A DNA stretch of 64,000 nucleotides from Jeotgalibacillus salarius (lineage in GTDB: Bacteria; Bacillota; Bacilli; Bacillales; Jeotgalibacillaceae), in the NCBI RefSeq assembly GCF_004405125.1, contig NZ_SORX01000001.1:181560-245559 (forward strand). Direction: 5' to 3'. Both the position numbers and the translations under genes were made by a program. The notes under the pieces are model-generated. The model was not told where the DNA came from and did no database searches. It worked only from the letters and a program-made list of their open reading frames with translations. Within the stretch, counting starts at the first letter, position 1, and every line of letters starts with the position of its first letter. Shown in pieces: positions 52,865 through 60,963 of this stretch.

Positions 52865-54177
52865 GACAGCACACCCCTGATATATCCAAGCTTTCCCGCT
52901 TCCTTGTTCATTAGCACAATATGCCGCTGAGCTCTCACAATTGCATCGGTCAGCCCGTTGTGAAAAAAGGTAACATTGCCATCATGTTTTTTCGGATCCC
53001 GCCCGACTCTCCCCGCAATCTGAACGAGCGCTCCTTCTGTAAAAACGGAATCATCCGCACCAACTATAGCTACTTCAACACCCGAAAACGTCACCCCTCT
53101 TTCTAAAATGGTGGTCGTCAGTAAAACGTTGAATTTACCTTCTCTGAATTGCATCACCTTTTCACTACGGTCAGGATCCGCTGAATGGACAGAAGGCAGA
53201 TCCAAAATTTTCGAATATGCTTCCATTGATTCAATATCCGGCATAAAAATTAACGCTTTCGGATGAGCAGCAAGCCATTTTAAAACCGCAGGATCTATCT
53301 TGTTTTTTAAGAGACCTTTGCGCCAATTCCCAAGCCATTTCGTTTCAGGAACGGGCAACGGAAACCTGTGAAATCTTGCGGGAATTTTAAACGTCTGTTC
53401 TGTTTTGATTTTACGGGAGGGCGTTGCACTGAGGTAAATGAGTGTGGAGTTTTTCTTGCGGGCGTTATGTGAAGATCGTTGAAGCGCAGCATCAGCCGAA
53501 AACGGAAATGCATCGACCTCATCAATGACCATCACATCAAATGCCTCTTTGAATCTGATCAGCTGGTGCGTCGTCGCAATCGTCAGGTGAGCAAATGGAA
53601 GCCTGTCTTCACTGCCGCCATAAAGCGATTCAATTATTGTTGTCGGGAACGCTTTTTTAAAACGGGGAGCCAGTTCCTGCACCACATCCCGCCTTGGCGT
53701 TGCAATACAAACACGCAGTCCTTTTAAAAGCGCCACTTCAACTGCCTTAAACAAAATTTCCGTCTTACCCGCTCCGCAAACCGCATGAACAAGCGTGGAT
53801 TTTTTTGAAGCCAAAGATTCAACCAGACAATCAGAAGCTTTCTGCTGCGGCTCAGACAAACTGCCTTCCCACTGCAGCACCGGATCAGCAGGCGGTGATT
53901 GATTAAACGCCGGCCCCTTCCACAGCACCACCTGCCCACACTCAGACGCCTTACCCATCTGAATACAATTGCGGCAATAAGTACAATGCTTTCCGCACCT
54001 ACCGCAATCATGCCACGCAAACAAATACCGCTTGCGATTGCCACAGCGATTACAATGATTTTTTTCAACCGCAGGGATACATTCAACCTGATTTTCGAAT
54101 TGTTTTAATGCAAATACATTAAGGACTTCAGAGAGTAAAAACTGTCTTCCAGAGAGGAATTGTTGGGGAGTAGTCAT
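52861..54177 (-). CDS. comFA: DNA translocase/helicase ComFA
   Basis: 438-residue superfamily 2 DEAD-box ATPase that helps pull transforming DNA into the cytoplasm. A zinc finger (CNRCGNRKRYLFAWHDCGRCGKHCTYCRNC, about 41-70), Walker A VHAVCGAGKTEI (about 132-143), Walker B VMVIDEVDAFPFS, motif III YLSATPS, and motifs V/VI ILERGVTF and QIAGRVGRD are all intact. The ATG at 54177 has a plain GGAG site. A full set of motifs suggests a working competence operon, although other com genes are outside the window. Confidence 0.96.
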   Translation of the reverse strand: MTTPQQFLSGRQFLLSEVLNVFALKQFENQVECIPAVEKNHCNRCGNRKRYLFAWHDCGRCGKHCTYCRNCIQMGKASECGQVVLWKGPAFNQSPPADPVLQWEGSLSEPQQKASDCLVESLASKKSTLVHAVCGAGKTEILFKAVEVALLKGLRVCIATPRRDVVQELAPRFKKAFPTTIIESLYGGSEDRLPFAHLTIATTHQLIRFKEAFDVMVIDEVDAFPFSADAALQRSSHNARKKNSTLIYLSATPSRKIKTEQTFKIPARFHRFPLPVPETKWLGNWRKGLLKNKIDPAVLKWLAAHPKALIFMPDIESMEAYSKILDLPSVHSADPDRSEKVMQFREGKFNVLLTTTILERGVTFSGVEVAIVGADDSVFTEGALVQIAGRVGRDPKKHDGNVTFFHNGLTDAIVRAQRHIVLMNKEAGKLGYIRGVLS

Positions 54178-54216
54178 TTGGGGTCTCCTTTTATGAAATT
54201 ATTTATCTATATAAAA

Positions 54217-54335
54217 CGCTGCCCCTTTCCGTGGAGGGCTGCGCTTTCCTGCCCCCGGGCGGTGAGCCTCCTCGAGCTTCGCTCTGTGGGGTCTCACCTG
54301 TCCCTTTTCGGGGCGGGAGTCTTCGCCCTCCACTA
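54217..54335. repeat. Family E repeat, copy 4
   Basis: Same orientation as copy 1: CCGTGGAGGGCTGCGCTTTC, GTGAGCCTCCTCGAGCTTCG, core GTGGGGTCTCACCTGTCCC and GGGAGTCTTCGCCCTCCAC. It lies just upstream of comFA. Confidence 0.82.
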
Positions 54336-54679
54336 CAAGAGTCAGCTAGTGTTGCGGTATCGAAAAGTAGCAATGACGATAATCCACAAACATAAAATCC
54401 ATTGAAATAGAAGAGATAATTAACAGAGTGAATGAAGAAAAGGTAGTTAAATCTTTTGTGAAATGAGAGTCTACATTGTTTACGGCAAACAATTAATGGA
54501 AGAGGGTTTAGGTTTTCTAAGAGTGGCCTTCTTATTTGAATACGAATTAACTGTGAGGATTATAATTTTAAAACAACAATGACTAAGATCGTATTGGTTT
54601 GTTGCTTAAAATAAAAAGGAAGTCTATATGCAATTGAAATATAGACTAGATGGAAGGATATTTATGTACTTGCGCCCAG

Positions 54680-54807
54680 TTGTCCGTAGCGTATGGCGGG
54701 GACTCCGGGACGATAAGCGGGATAGCTGAGACCCCGCAGGCAAAGCCGAGTAGGCTTAGCGACCGCCGTCCGGAAAGCATCCGCCTGAAGCGCAGGTAAA
54801 CGGACAA
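54680..54807. repeat. Family E repeat, copy 5
   Basis: Outer ends TTGTCCG / CGGACAA. Inside are GGCGGGGACTCCGGGACG, core GAGACCCCGCAGGCAAAGCC and CGTCCGGAAAGCATCCGCC. Between copies 4 and 5 (54336-54679) the DNA is AT-rich with no gene I can support. Confidence 0.88.
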
Positions 54808-54822
54808 GCTTTTGTGCTCAAT

Positions 54823-55665
54823 CTACTTCTTCATCCACCCAAGCCCCATCGAGCCTTCACCAAGGTGCGTGCCGATTACGGGTCCGAAATGGCTGATCCG
54901 GAATGAAACATTCGGGAGTTCACTGCTGATCTCATTCTTCCACTGAACCGCATCTTCCTCGCGATTGGCATGGATAATCACAGCCTGAACTTCATCGTAT
55001 TTCTCCGCATCTTCTTTTAACATATCCACAATGCGCTTCATCGCCTTTTTACGCGTACGAATCTTTTCAAAAGCCTCAATCTTCGTATCCACAAAATGCA
55101 GCAATGGCTTTACCTGAAGCATACTGCCAATAATCGCCTGTGCATTTGAAAGACGGCCGCCACGCTGCAGATGACCTAAATTATCAACCATAAAGTATGC
55201 GCGAGTTGTTTCTTTCAAATCATTTAGACGTGCAAGGATTTCTTCAGCAGTTGCACCATCCTTCGCCATCACTGCCGCTTCAATCACAAACATGCCCTGC
55301 ACCATGCACGAAATTTCTGAATCAAACGGAAAAACTTTTACATTATCAACCATCTCACCAGCCTGCACCGCACCCGAATATGTACCGCTGATCCCGCTCG
55401 ATAAATGAATCGTAACAACTTCATCATGATCTTCGCCAAGCTCTTCAAATAAAGAAGCGAACGTACCAACCGCTGGCTGCGATGTCTTCGGCAAATCACC
55501 GCCATTACGGACCTCATCGTAAAATGCATCAGTAGAGAGATCTACTTCTTCCTCATATGTCTCACCATTCATGATGACACAAAGCGGCACCATGTGAATA
55601 TCGTACAACTCGCGCAACTCCTTCGGCAAATAAGCCGTACTATCTGTAACCACAGCCGTTCTCAT
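54823..55665 (-). CDS. DegV family fatty-acid-binding protein
   Basis: 280 residues with the DegV/FakB fold: RTAVVTDSTAYLPKELRELYDIHMVPLCVIMNGETYEEEVDLS, PKTSQPAVGTF, VVTIHLSSGISGTYSGA (the SGISGTY fatty-acid pocket loop) and VDNLGHLQRGGRLSNAQAIIGSMLQVKPLL. FakB-type proteins carry fatty acids for phosphorylation by FakA. Bacillus subtilis has degV-like yviA upstream of comFA, the same place as here. The degSU genes, next in that species, are not seen here. Confidence 0.93.
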   Translation of the reverse strand: MRTAVVTDSTAYLPKELRELYDIHMVPLCVIMNGETYEEEVDLSTDAFYDEVRNGGDLPKTSQPAVGTFASLFEELGEDHDEVVTIHLSSGISGTYSGAVQAGEMVDNVKVFPFDSEISCMVQGMFVIEAAVMAKDGATAEEILARLNDLKETTRAYFMVDNLGHLQRGGRLSNAQAIIGSMLQVKPLLHFVDTKIEAFEKIRTRKKAMKRIVDMLKEDAEKYDEVQAVIIHANREEDAVQWKNEISSELPNVSFRISHFGPVIGTHLGEGSMGLGWMKK

Positions 55666-55785
55666 TGAATCATCCTATCTATTTTTACATTTCCATCAAA
55701 ATGGATCCTTATATATGACACTTGTCATGTTCTATTTTATCTTACTTGTCGGGTAAGTGCATCTAATTTGAGAAATAGTTTTTGC

Positions 55786-55879
55786 GTAGACCCGGGTCTG
55801 TCCCGCTTCTACCTGCCCCAGTGGTGAAGAAAGTAGACACGGGCCTGTCCAAGTAGACACGGGCCTGTCCCAGGTCTAC
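55786..55879. repeat. Cluster of three GTAG-type REP palindromes upstream of the RAYT gene
   Basis: Copies at 55786-55812 (left arm perfect, right arm GCTTCTAC), 55833-55850 (half copy) and 55853-55879. The last two are nearly identical direct repeats with GTAGACACGGGCCTGTCC. They end 28 bp before the transposase ATG. Confidence 0.85.
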
Positions 55880-55907
55880 AATATATAAAAATGAAAGGAG
55901 CAATGCT

Positions 55908-56681
55908 ATGCCAAGGACCCCCAGAAAAGTTAGTAAATCAGGTATTTACCATGTCACGATCAGAGGTGTGAACAGACAGCTGATGTTTTATGATGATGCA
56001 GATCGGATGTTTTTGTTGAACCGAATGTTACGGCTTAAGTCAGAAACAGGGTTTAGTTTATATGCCTGGTGCCTCATGGGCAATCATATTCATCTCGTTA
56101 TAAAAGAAAAGGAAGTCTCTGTTTCAAAAATAATGCAGCGATTAAATGCCAGTTACACGATTTATATGAATAAAAAGTATGATGGAAGTGGCACAATTTA
56201 TGATGGACGTTTTTACAGTACACCGATCGAAACGATTTCCTATCTCCGCACCGTAATCCGCTATACACATCAAAATCCGGTAAGAAGCTCCATCGTTTCA
56301 ACACCTTCAGAATACAAATGGAGCAGTTGCCAGAAATACTATGATATGCCTACTAATTTTTCAGCATTAACAAACATCGCAAGTATTCTGAAGTTATTCA
56401 GTACTCATCCCGAAAAATCTATACAACACTTCATCCAGTACACCGAATCCGTTTATGAACTACCCTGGAAGAACCCCTCAAAACTAAAAGAACTCCCTGA
56501 CACCCAGGCTGTAAACCTCATCCAGCAGCACATCTCACACATTAGCATTCCACAAATAAAAAAACTCCCATGCAAACAACGAAACATGATTATCAGAAAC
56601 CTTAAACAAATTAATTGCCTTAATGCCACACAACTATCCCGAATTTTAGGGATTCCAAAATCGGTTATTTGGAAGGCTTAA
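55908..56681 (+). mobile_element. REP-associated tyrosine transposase (RAYT), Y1/IS200-like domain
   Basis: 257 residues. The N-terminal Y1_Tnp fold has the HuH motif in WCLMGNHIHLVIKE (about 54-67) and the helix SKIMQRLNASYTIYMNKKY with the likely catalytic Tyr (about 83-88), then GTIYDGRFYSTPI and YTHQNPVRS. The C-terminal 130 residues are extra, with a helix-turn-helix-like end (LNATQLSRILGIPKSVIWKA). RAYTs are single-domain relatives of IS200 transposases that mobilise REP palindromes. Ribosome binding site GAAAGGAG precedes the ATG. It is flanked by five GTAG palindromes, has no IS ends of its own, and is the only plus-strand gene in its area. Confidence 0.92.
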
Positions 56682-56684
56682 AAG

Positions 56685-56758
56685 GTAGACCCGGGTCTGT
56701 CCCGGGTCTACCTTCTCCACCGTCCGGACACGTAGACCCGGGACAGACCCGCTTCTAC
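56685..56758. repeat. Two REP palindromes downstream of the RAYT gene, in inverted orientation
   Basis: 56685-56711 is identical to the copy at 20843. 56732-56758 is the same kind with the spacer inverted (ACAGA instead of TCTGT). An inverted pair of this kind is the usual BIME arrangement. Confidence 0.87.
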
Positions 56759-56765
56759 GCCACAA

Positions 56766-56795
56766 CCAAAAAAAGAGCGCCTACTCAGGCACTCT
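56766..56795 (-). terminator. Terminator of the PP2C-GGDEF operon
   Basis: On the minus strand AGAGTGCCT pairs with AGGCGCTCT around GAGT, followed by TTTTTTT. The hairpin overlaps the last codons of the GGDEF-EAL gene. Confidence 0.88.
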
Positions 56796-58754
56796 CTGCT
56801 TCAAAACCTTCTCATAATAAAACTGCTCGCACTCTTCAAGCGTCATCGGTTTAAAATAATAATATCCCTGCATATAATCACAGCCGTTTCTCTGCAGATA
56901 TTCGCTCTGAGACAGTGTCTCAACGCCTTCTGCCAGTACATCAAGGTCCAGGCTGTTCGCGAGTTTAATAATTGAAACCAGGATTGCTTCTCCTTTTGCA
57001 TCATGGTGAATCTGATCGGTAAAGTGCTTATCGACTTTAATTTTATCGACCGGAAACTGATTTAAATACGAAAGTGTCGAATACCCCGTTCCAAAATCAT
57101 CAATCGCCACTCTGATACCGAGCTCGCGCAGTCTTTCAAGTGTCTGAACACTTTCCCTGTGAGAAAACAGCTGAATATTTTCAGTAATCTCGAGTTCAAT
57201 CTGGTTAAATGGAATGTGATGATCACGTATGACCTGTTCCAGGTATGCAATGAAATTCTTGTTACGAAACAGACCGGATGAAATGTTAAATGCGATCACA
57301 CCGGTAAAGCTGAATCTTTTACGCCATTCGGTAAACTTTTTAAGGCACCAGTCCAGCTGATGACGCGTCAGCTTTTCCATCATGCCTGAAGTTTCTGCAA
57401 TTGGAATAAACTCAGCTGGTGAAACAGGACCGAGTACGGGGTGCGTCCAGCGTGTCAGGACTTCAACGCCGGTAATCCAGTTTTTCGTTGCATCTATCTG
57501 AGGCTGATACACAAATTGCAGTTCTCCGCGTTCAATAACTTTTTTCAGCTCCTGCTGGATGATCATATCTCTTGATACACTTTCATGCATAACAGGGTCG
57601 TACATAACCGCTTTAGCTGACTGCTTTTTCTTCGCTTCATACATTGCAATATCCGCTTTATCAATGAGTGTATCCACAAGGTTACCGTCTTTCGGATACT
57701 GGCTGACTCCAACGCTTGGCTCGATATGAATCTCAGGTCGATCCTGCAGCACAAACGCTTGACCGAACATACCGATTACCCGGTTACCAAAATCATTTAC
57801 ATCACTCTCATTCAGAAGCTTGGGAACTAAAATCAGATACTCATCTCCACCAAGCCGCGAAATCGTGATATCATTCGGCAGATTTTTCTCCAGCCGCCTG
57901 CCGATTTTCTGAATCAGTTTATCACCCACATCATGTCCATAAAGGTCATTGATGATTTTAAATTGATCCAGATCGAGAAAATAAATCGTAAACGGATGAT
58001 TTTTTTCTATATAATCTTTCATTAATTCATATGAATATCTTCTGTTCGGAAGACCTGTTAAATGGTCAGAGTTAGCTGACTGCCAAAGAGATTTCTCCAT
58101 ATCCTTCTGCTTATTAATGTTACGGAAATAAACAGAAAGACCACCCTGCCTGTTTGGATAGGCGTGCACATCGAACCAGCTTTGAATAGGTTCGTAAAAT
58201 TCTTCAAATTGAGTTGGAATCTGATCGTGCATCGTTTTAAAATAGTGCTCTTCAAAACCGCTTCCCCATGCTTCAGGGAAAAGCAGCCACAAATTCTTGC
58301 CAATCATTTCTTCTCTTGATTTCATTAACAGTTTTTCTGCTTCATGGTTCACATATGTAAAGCACCATTTTTCATCCAGAGAAAAAAATGCATCATTCAT
58401 GCTCTCAAGCACGTCTACAGCATTCTCCGCTACTACACCGGAATCAACTGCCGGTAAAATCTGGAACAGCATATGCTTGTCATTGCATTTCGTCACACTG
58501 AGCTGGCAATGATCGCGCGTAATGGTTCTGAAGTAATATTCGTAGCCCTCATTTTTTCCGCGCCAGATTTTCTGACATTCTTTTTTGATATGAGGTGCCC
58601 TGATCAACTTATTCAGTTCACTATATTCTTTACCCGCATGATCGACCATGGGCTCAAACTGGTCCCAGGACGGATTGGCTAACTGAATCGCTCCGCTCTC
58701 ATCTACAATCGCTGCCGGCAGCCGAAGCAGTTTAATTAAGTTTTGTTCATCCAT
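56781..58754 (-). CDS. PAS-GGDEF-EAL c-di-GMP turnover protein
   Basis: About 657 residues: two PAS-like parts (about 8-100 and 110-225), GGDEF (about 235-395) with the active-site motif reading GGDEY (RLGGDEYLILV), and EAL (about 410-650) with EVL in place of EAL (VEVLTRWTHP), plus ELEITENI, DDFGTGYSTL and KVDKHF. The GGDEF site is near canonical; the EVL change leaves the catalytic Glu. Bifunctional turnover of cyclic di-GMP is likely, direction unknown. Start ATG 58754 follows GGGGTGATG. It lies 19 bp after the PP2C gene and is cotranscribed with it. Confidence 0.93.
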   Translation of the reverse strand: MDEQNLIKLLRLPAAIVDESGAIQLANPSWDQFEPMVDHAGKEYSELNKLIRAPHIKKECQKIWRGKNEGYEYYFRTITRDHCQLSVTKCNDKHMLFQILPAVDSGVVAENAVDVLESMNDAFFSLDEKWCFTYVNHEAEKLLMKSREEMIGKNLWLLFPEAWGSGFEEHYFKTMHDQIPTQFEEFYEPIQSWFDVHAYPNRQGGLSVYFRNINKQKDMEKSLWQSANSDHLTGLPNRRYSYELMKDYIEKNHPFTIYFLDLDQFKIINDLYGHDVGDKLIQKIGRRLEKNLPNDITISRLGGDEYLILVPKLLNESDVNDFGNRVIGMFGQAFVLQDRPEIHIEPSVGVSQYPKDGNLVDTLIDKADIAMYEAKKKQSAKAVMYDPVMHESVSRDMIIQQELKKVIERGELQFVYQPQIDATKNWITGVEVLTRWTHPVLGPVSPAEFIPIAETSGMMEKLTRHQLDWCLKKFTEWRKRFSFTGVIAFNISSGLFRNKNFIAYLEQVIRDHHIPFNQIELEITENIQLFSHRESVQTLERLRELGIRVAIDDFGTGYSTLSYLNQFPVDKIKVDKHFTDQIHHDAKGEAILVSIIKLANSLDLDVLAEGVETLSQSEYLQRNGCDYMQGYYYFKPMTLEECEQFYYEKVLKQRVPE

Positions 58755-58773
58755 GGTCATCACCCCAAAATTT

Positions 58774-59880
58774 TTAATCAAAACTAATGCTCACAATTGC
58801 TATATCGTCTTTTCTGTTTAGATTTGAAACAATTTTTTCAAAATGTTCATGAACATCCTCGTTTAATCTCATTTCCTGCAAAATGTATGTTTCACCTTCA
58901 TTGATTCTCAATCCCATAGAGTCAGTCAAACCATCCGTATATAAAAGCACTCTGGTATTTTCACTGACCTGCACCCTGTCTGCCGTTACATTCGGGTCCT
59001 TTGACAATCCAATCGGTGGATTAGCGCTCCGCAAAATAAAGCTCTCCTTACCAGATAAGCCTATGCCACCCGGATGCCCAGCATTAATATATGAAATTAC
59101 TTTTTCATTCATATCAATTAACATATAAATGCCTGTGCAAAAAAAGTTCTTATAGCCCTTACCCGATTTTAAAAACTTGTGGAATTGCTCATTTAATTTC
59201 AAATATACTTTTTCAGGCTCAATTTCTTCAGTAATGATTCCTTCAAGCATCGAACGAATCGCCATACTGATCATGCCAGCAGTGACCCCATGACCCATAA
59301 TATCCAGGAGGATGACGCCATACTGATGGTCATTAATTTTATACCATGCATATAAATCACCCGATAACTGATCTGATGCCAGATAAAACCCTTTAATCGT
59401 GATTTCATTCTGCTCAATCGGATCCATCACAACTCTTTTTTGAATCGTCCGTGCCATTTCGAGATCTTTTTGCTGACGAATTTCAAGCAGTTTACGATCC
59501 GTTACATCCATATGAGTAATGACCGCACCAATAATGTTCTTTTTATTCCCATCCATTAAAGGGGTAACGTTCATCGCGAACCACCGCTTCTCCCGGGGGG
59601 CATGACATGGATACTCAATCACAACCCTGTCCACCGTTCCATCAAGCACCATACTGATCTGTCTGACCGTTTCCCTGTCTGATACGCTGAAGTAATTGCT
59701 GCCAACGCCTGTCTCTTCAGGGTCACCACCGTTCAGCCTTGTATAGTCTGACCAGGCACTGTTGACGATCAGGATTTTTCCTTTCAGGTCAATGACTGCG
59801 ATGTGGTGTGCCATTGATTGGATGATGTTGTCTGTGATTGATTCCAAACATTGTTCCGCGGCGTTTCTGGGGTCCACCAT
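58774..59880 (-). CDS. PAS-SpoIIE (PP2C) serine phosphatase
   Basis: 368 residues. A PAS domain at about 15-130 (IIQSMAHHIAVIDLKGKILIVNSAWSDYTRLNG) and a SpoIIE/RsbU-type PPM phosphatase at about 150-365. Motifs SGDLYAWYKINDHQYGVILLDIMGHGV (metal Asp and the DxxGHG motif) and RVLLYTDGLTDSM are intact. Such enzymes dephosphorylate STAS anti-anti-sigma factors. A STAS protein is encoded 0.75 kb upstream in the same orientation, and a GGDEF-EAL gene directly follows. Organisation resembles RsbP (PAS plus PP2C). Confidence 0.93.
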   Translation of the reverse strand: MVDPRNAAEQCLESITDNIIQSMAHHIAVIDLKGKILIVNSAWSDYTRLNGGDPEETGVGSNYFSVSDRETVRQISMVLDGTVDRVVIEYPCHAPREKRWFAMNVTPLMDGNKKNIIGAVITHMDVTDRKLLEIRQQKDLEMARTIQKRVVMDPIEQNEITIKGFYLASDQLSGDLYAWYKINDHQYGVILLDIMGHGVTAGMISMAIRSMLEGIITEEIEPEKVYLKLNEQFHKFLKSGKGYKNFFCTGIYMLIDMNEKVISYINAGHPGGIGLSGKESFILRSANPPIGLSKDPNVTADRVQVSENTRVLLYTDGLTDSMGLRINEGETYILQEMRLNEDVHEHFEKIVSNLNRKDDIAIVSISFD

Positions 59881-59944
59881 GTTACATCCCCCTTTCTGAG
59901 TAGTTTTTATTTATGAGTTTGTTCGTTTTACTGCGCTTCTTTAA

Positions 59945-60085
59945 CTTGTTCGTTTCGCTGCGCTTCAGGTGGATGCTTTCCGCGGACGAACGCTCAAGCC
60001 TCCTCGGGCAGAAAACCACTGCCCTGCGGGGTCTTTCCCGATCGTTTTTCCGCAGGAGTCACCACCTTACGCTCCGCTACACTCA
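59945..60085. repeat. Family E repeat, copy 6
   Basis: CGCTTCAGGTGGATGCTTTC and the core TGCGGGGTCTTTCCCG, then CGCAGGAGTCACCACCTTAC. It is more diverged than copies 3, 5, 7 and 8 and lies upstream of the PP2C gene. Confidence 0.72.
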
Positions 60086-60234
60086 GTGCATATAGATTGA
60101 TTGTGGATTCGAAAACCATCACACAACCTTTTGCTGAAACGGGATATTTAATTGTGACTTAAATATTAGAAACACTTACAATATTAAAACGAATCGATAT
60201 ATAGAAAGTAATATCAAGTTGTTCGCAGCGAAAC

Positions 60235-60625
60235 GAAGATCAACGCTGCCCATCTACCTTCCCTCTAACTATCAAACAACCAAGTAGGAGTAGGTTTGGG
60301 AAATCACACTCAGTTGATCGCAGTGGAAGGCGGGGACTCCGGGACGATTAGCGTGTCAACTGAGACCCCGCAGGCGAAGCCGAGGAGGCTCAGTGCAGGC
60401 CGTCCGGAAAGCCTCCGCCTGAAACGTAGATCAACGCTTCCATCCACTATCCCCTTACTCTCAAACAACCAAGTAAGAGTAGGTTGCGGAATCCCCACTC
60501 AGTTGATTGCAGCGGAGGATGGGCGACTCCTGCGCGATTAGCGGGACAGCTGAGACCCCACAGGCGAAGCCGAGGAGGCTCAGCGACCGCCGCGCGGAAA
60601 GCGCCCATCCGCAGCGGAAATCAAC
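60235..60625. repeat. Tandem family E repeats, copies 7 and 8, with duplicated flanks
   Basis: Copy 7 is 60313-60435 (ends GTTGATC/GATCAAC), copy 8 is 60503-60625 (GTTGATT/AATCAAC). The 65-bp stretches before each (ending ACAACCAAGTAGGAGTAGG or ACAACCAAGTAAGAGTAGG) are also duplicates, so the unit is about 190 bp. The end of a third copy (GATCAACGC) precedes them near 60240. This accounts for most of the 59881-60636 gap. Confidence 0.87.
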
Positions 60626-60636
60626 GATTTATACCA

Positions 60637-60948
60637 CTATACAAACGTCTGCCGTCCCAAAATCTCCGGAATCTGCAGCAAATCAAACACTTCCATCACC
60701 TCTTCACGCACACGCCTGATATGCACAGACACATCCTCATCCCTCAAAGACTGCACCAGATTCAACAGCAACCCCATTCCAGATGAATCCACAAACTCCA
60801 CCTCACCGAACTCAATCACCACACTCTTATAATCCACCAGCGCCGGGATCAGCTCTTCCTCTATCACTTCTGTACAATCAATATCAAGATCGCCTTCAAA
60901 CATGACCTTTGCCCGATCACTTTCTTTCTCAATTTCATATGAGAACAT
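60637..60948 (-). CDS. STAS-domain anti-sigma factor antagonist
   Basis: 103-residue STAS protein: FEGDLDIDCTEVIEEELIPALVDYKSVVIEFGEVEFVDSSGMGLLLNLVQSL. The Ser of VDSSGMG is the conserved phosphorylation site (about residue 58). It should be switched by a kinase of the RsbW/SpoIIAB type (none in the window) and by a PP2C phosphatase (one is encoded downstream). Start ATG 60948 follows AAAGGGTG. It lies 15 bp after the FapA gene, so is cotranscribed with it. Confidence 0.93.
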   Translation of the reverse strand: MFSYEIEKESDRAKVMFEGDLDIDCTEVIEEELIPALVDYKSVVIEFGEVEFVDSSGMGLLLNLVQSLRDEDVSVHIRRVREEVMEVFDLLQIPEILGRQTFV

Positions 60949-60963
60949 CGTATTCACCCTTTC

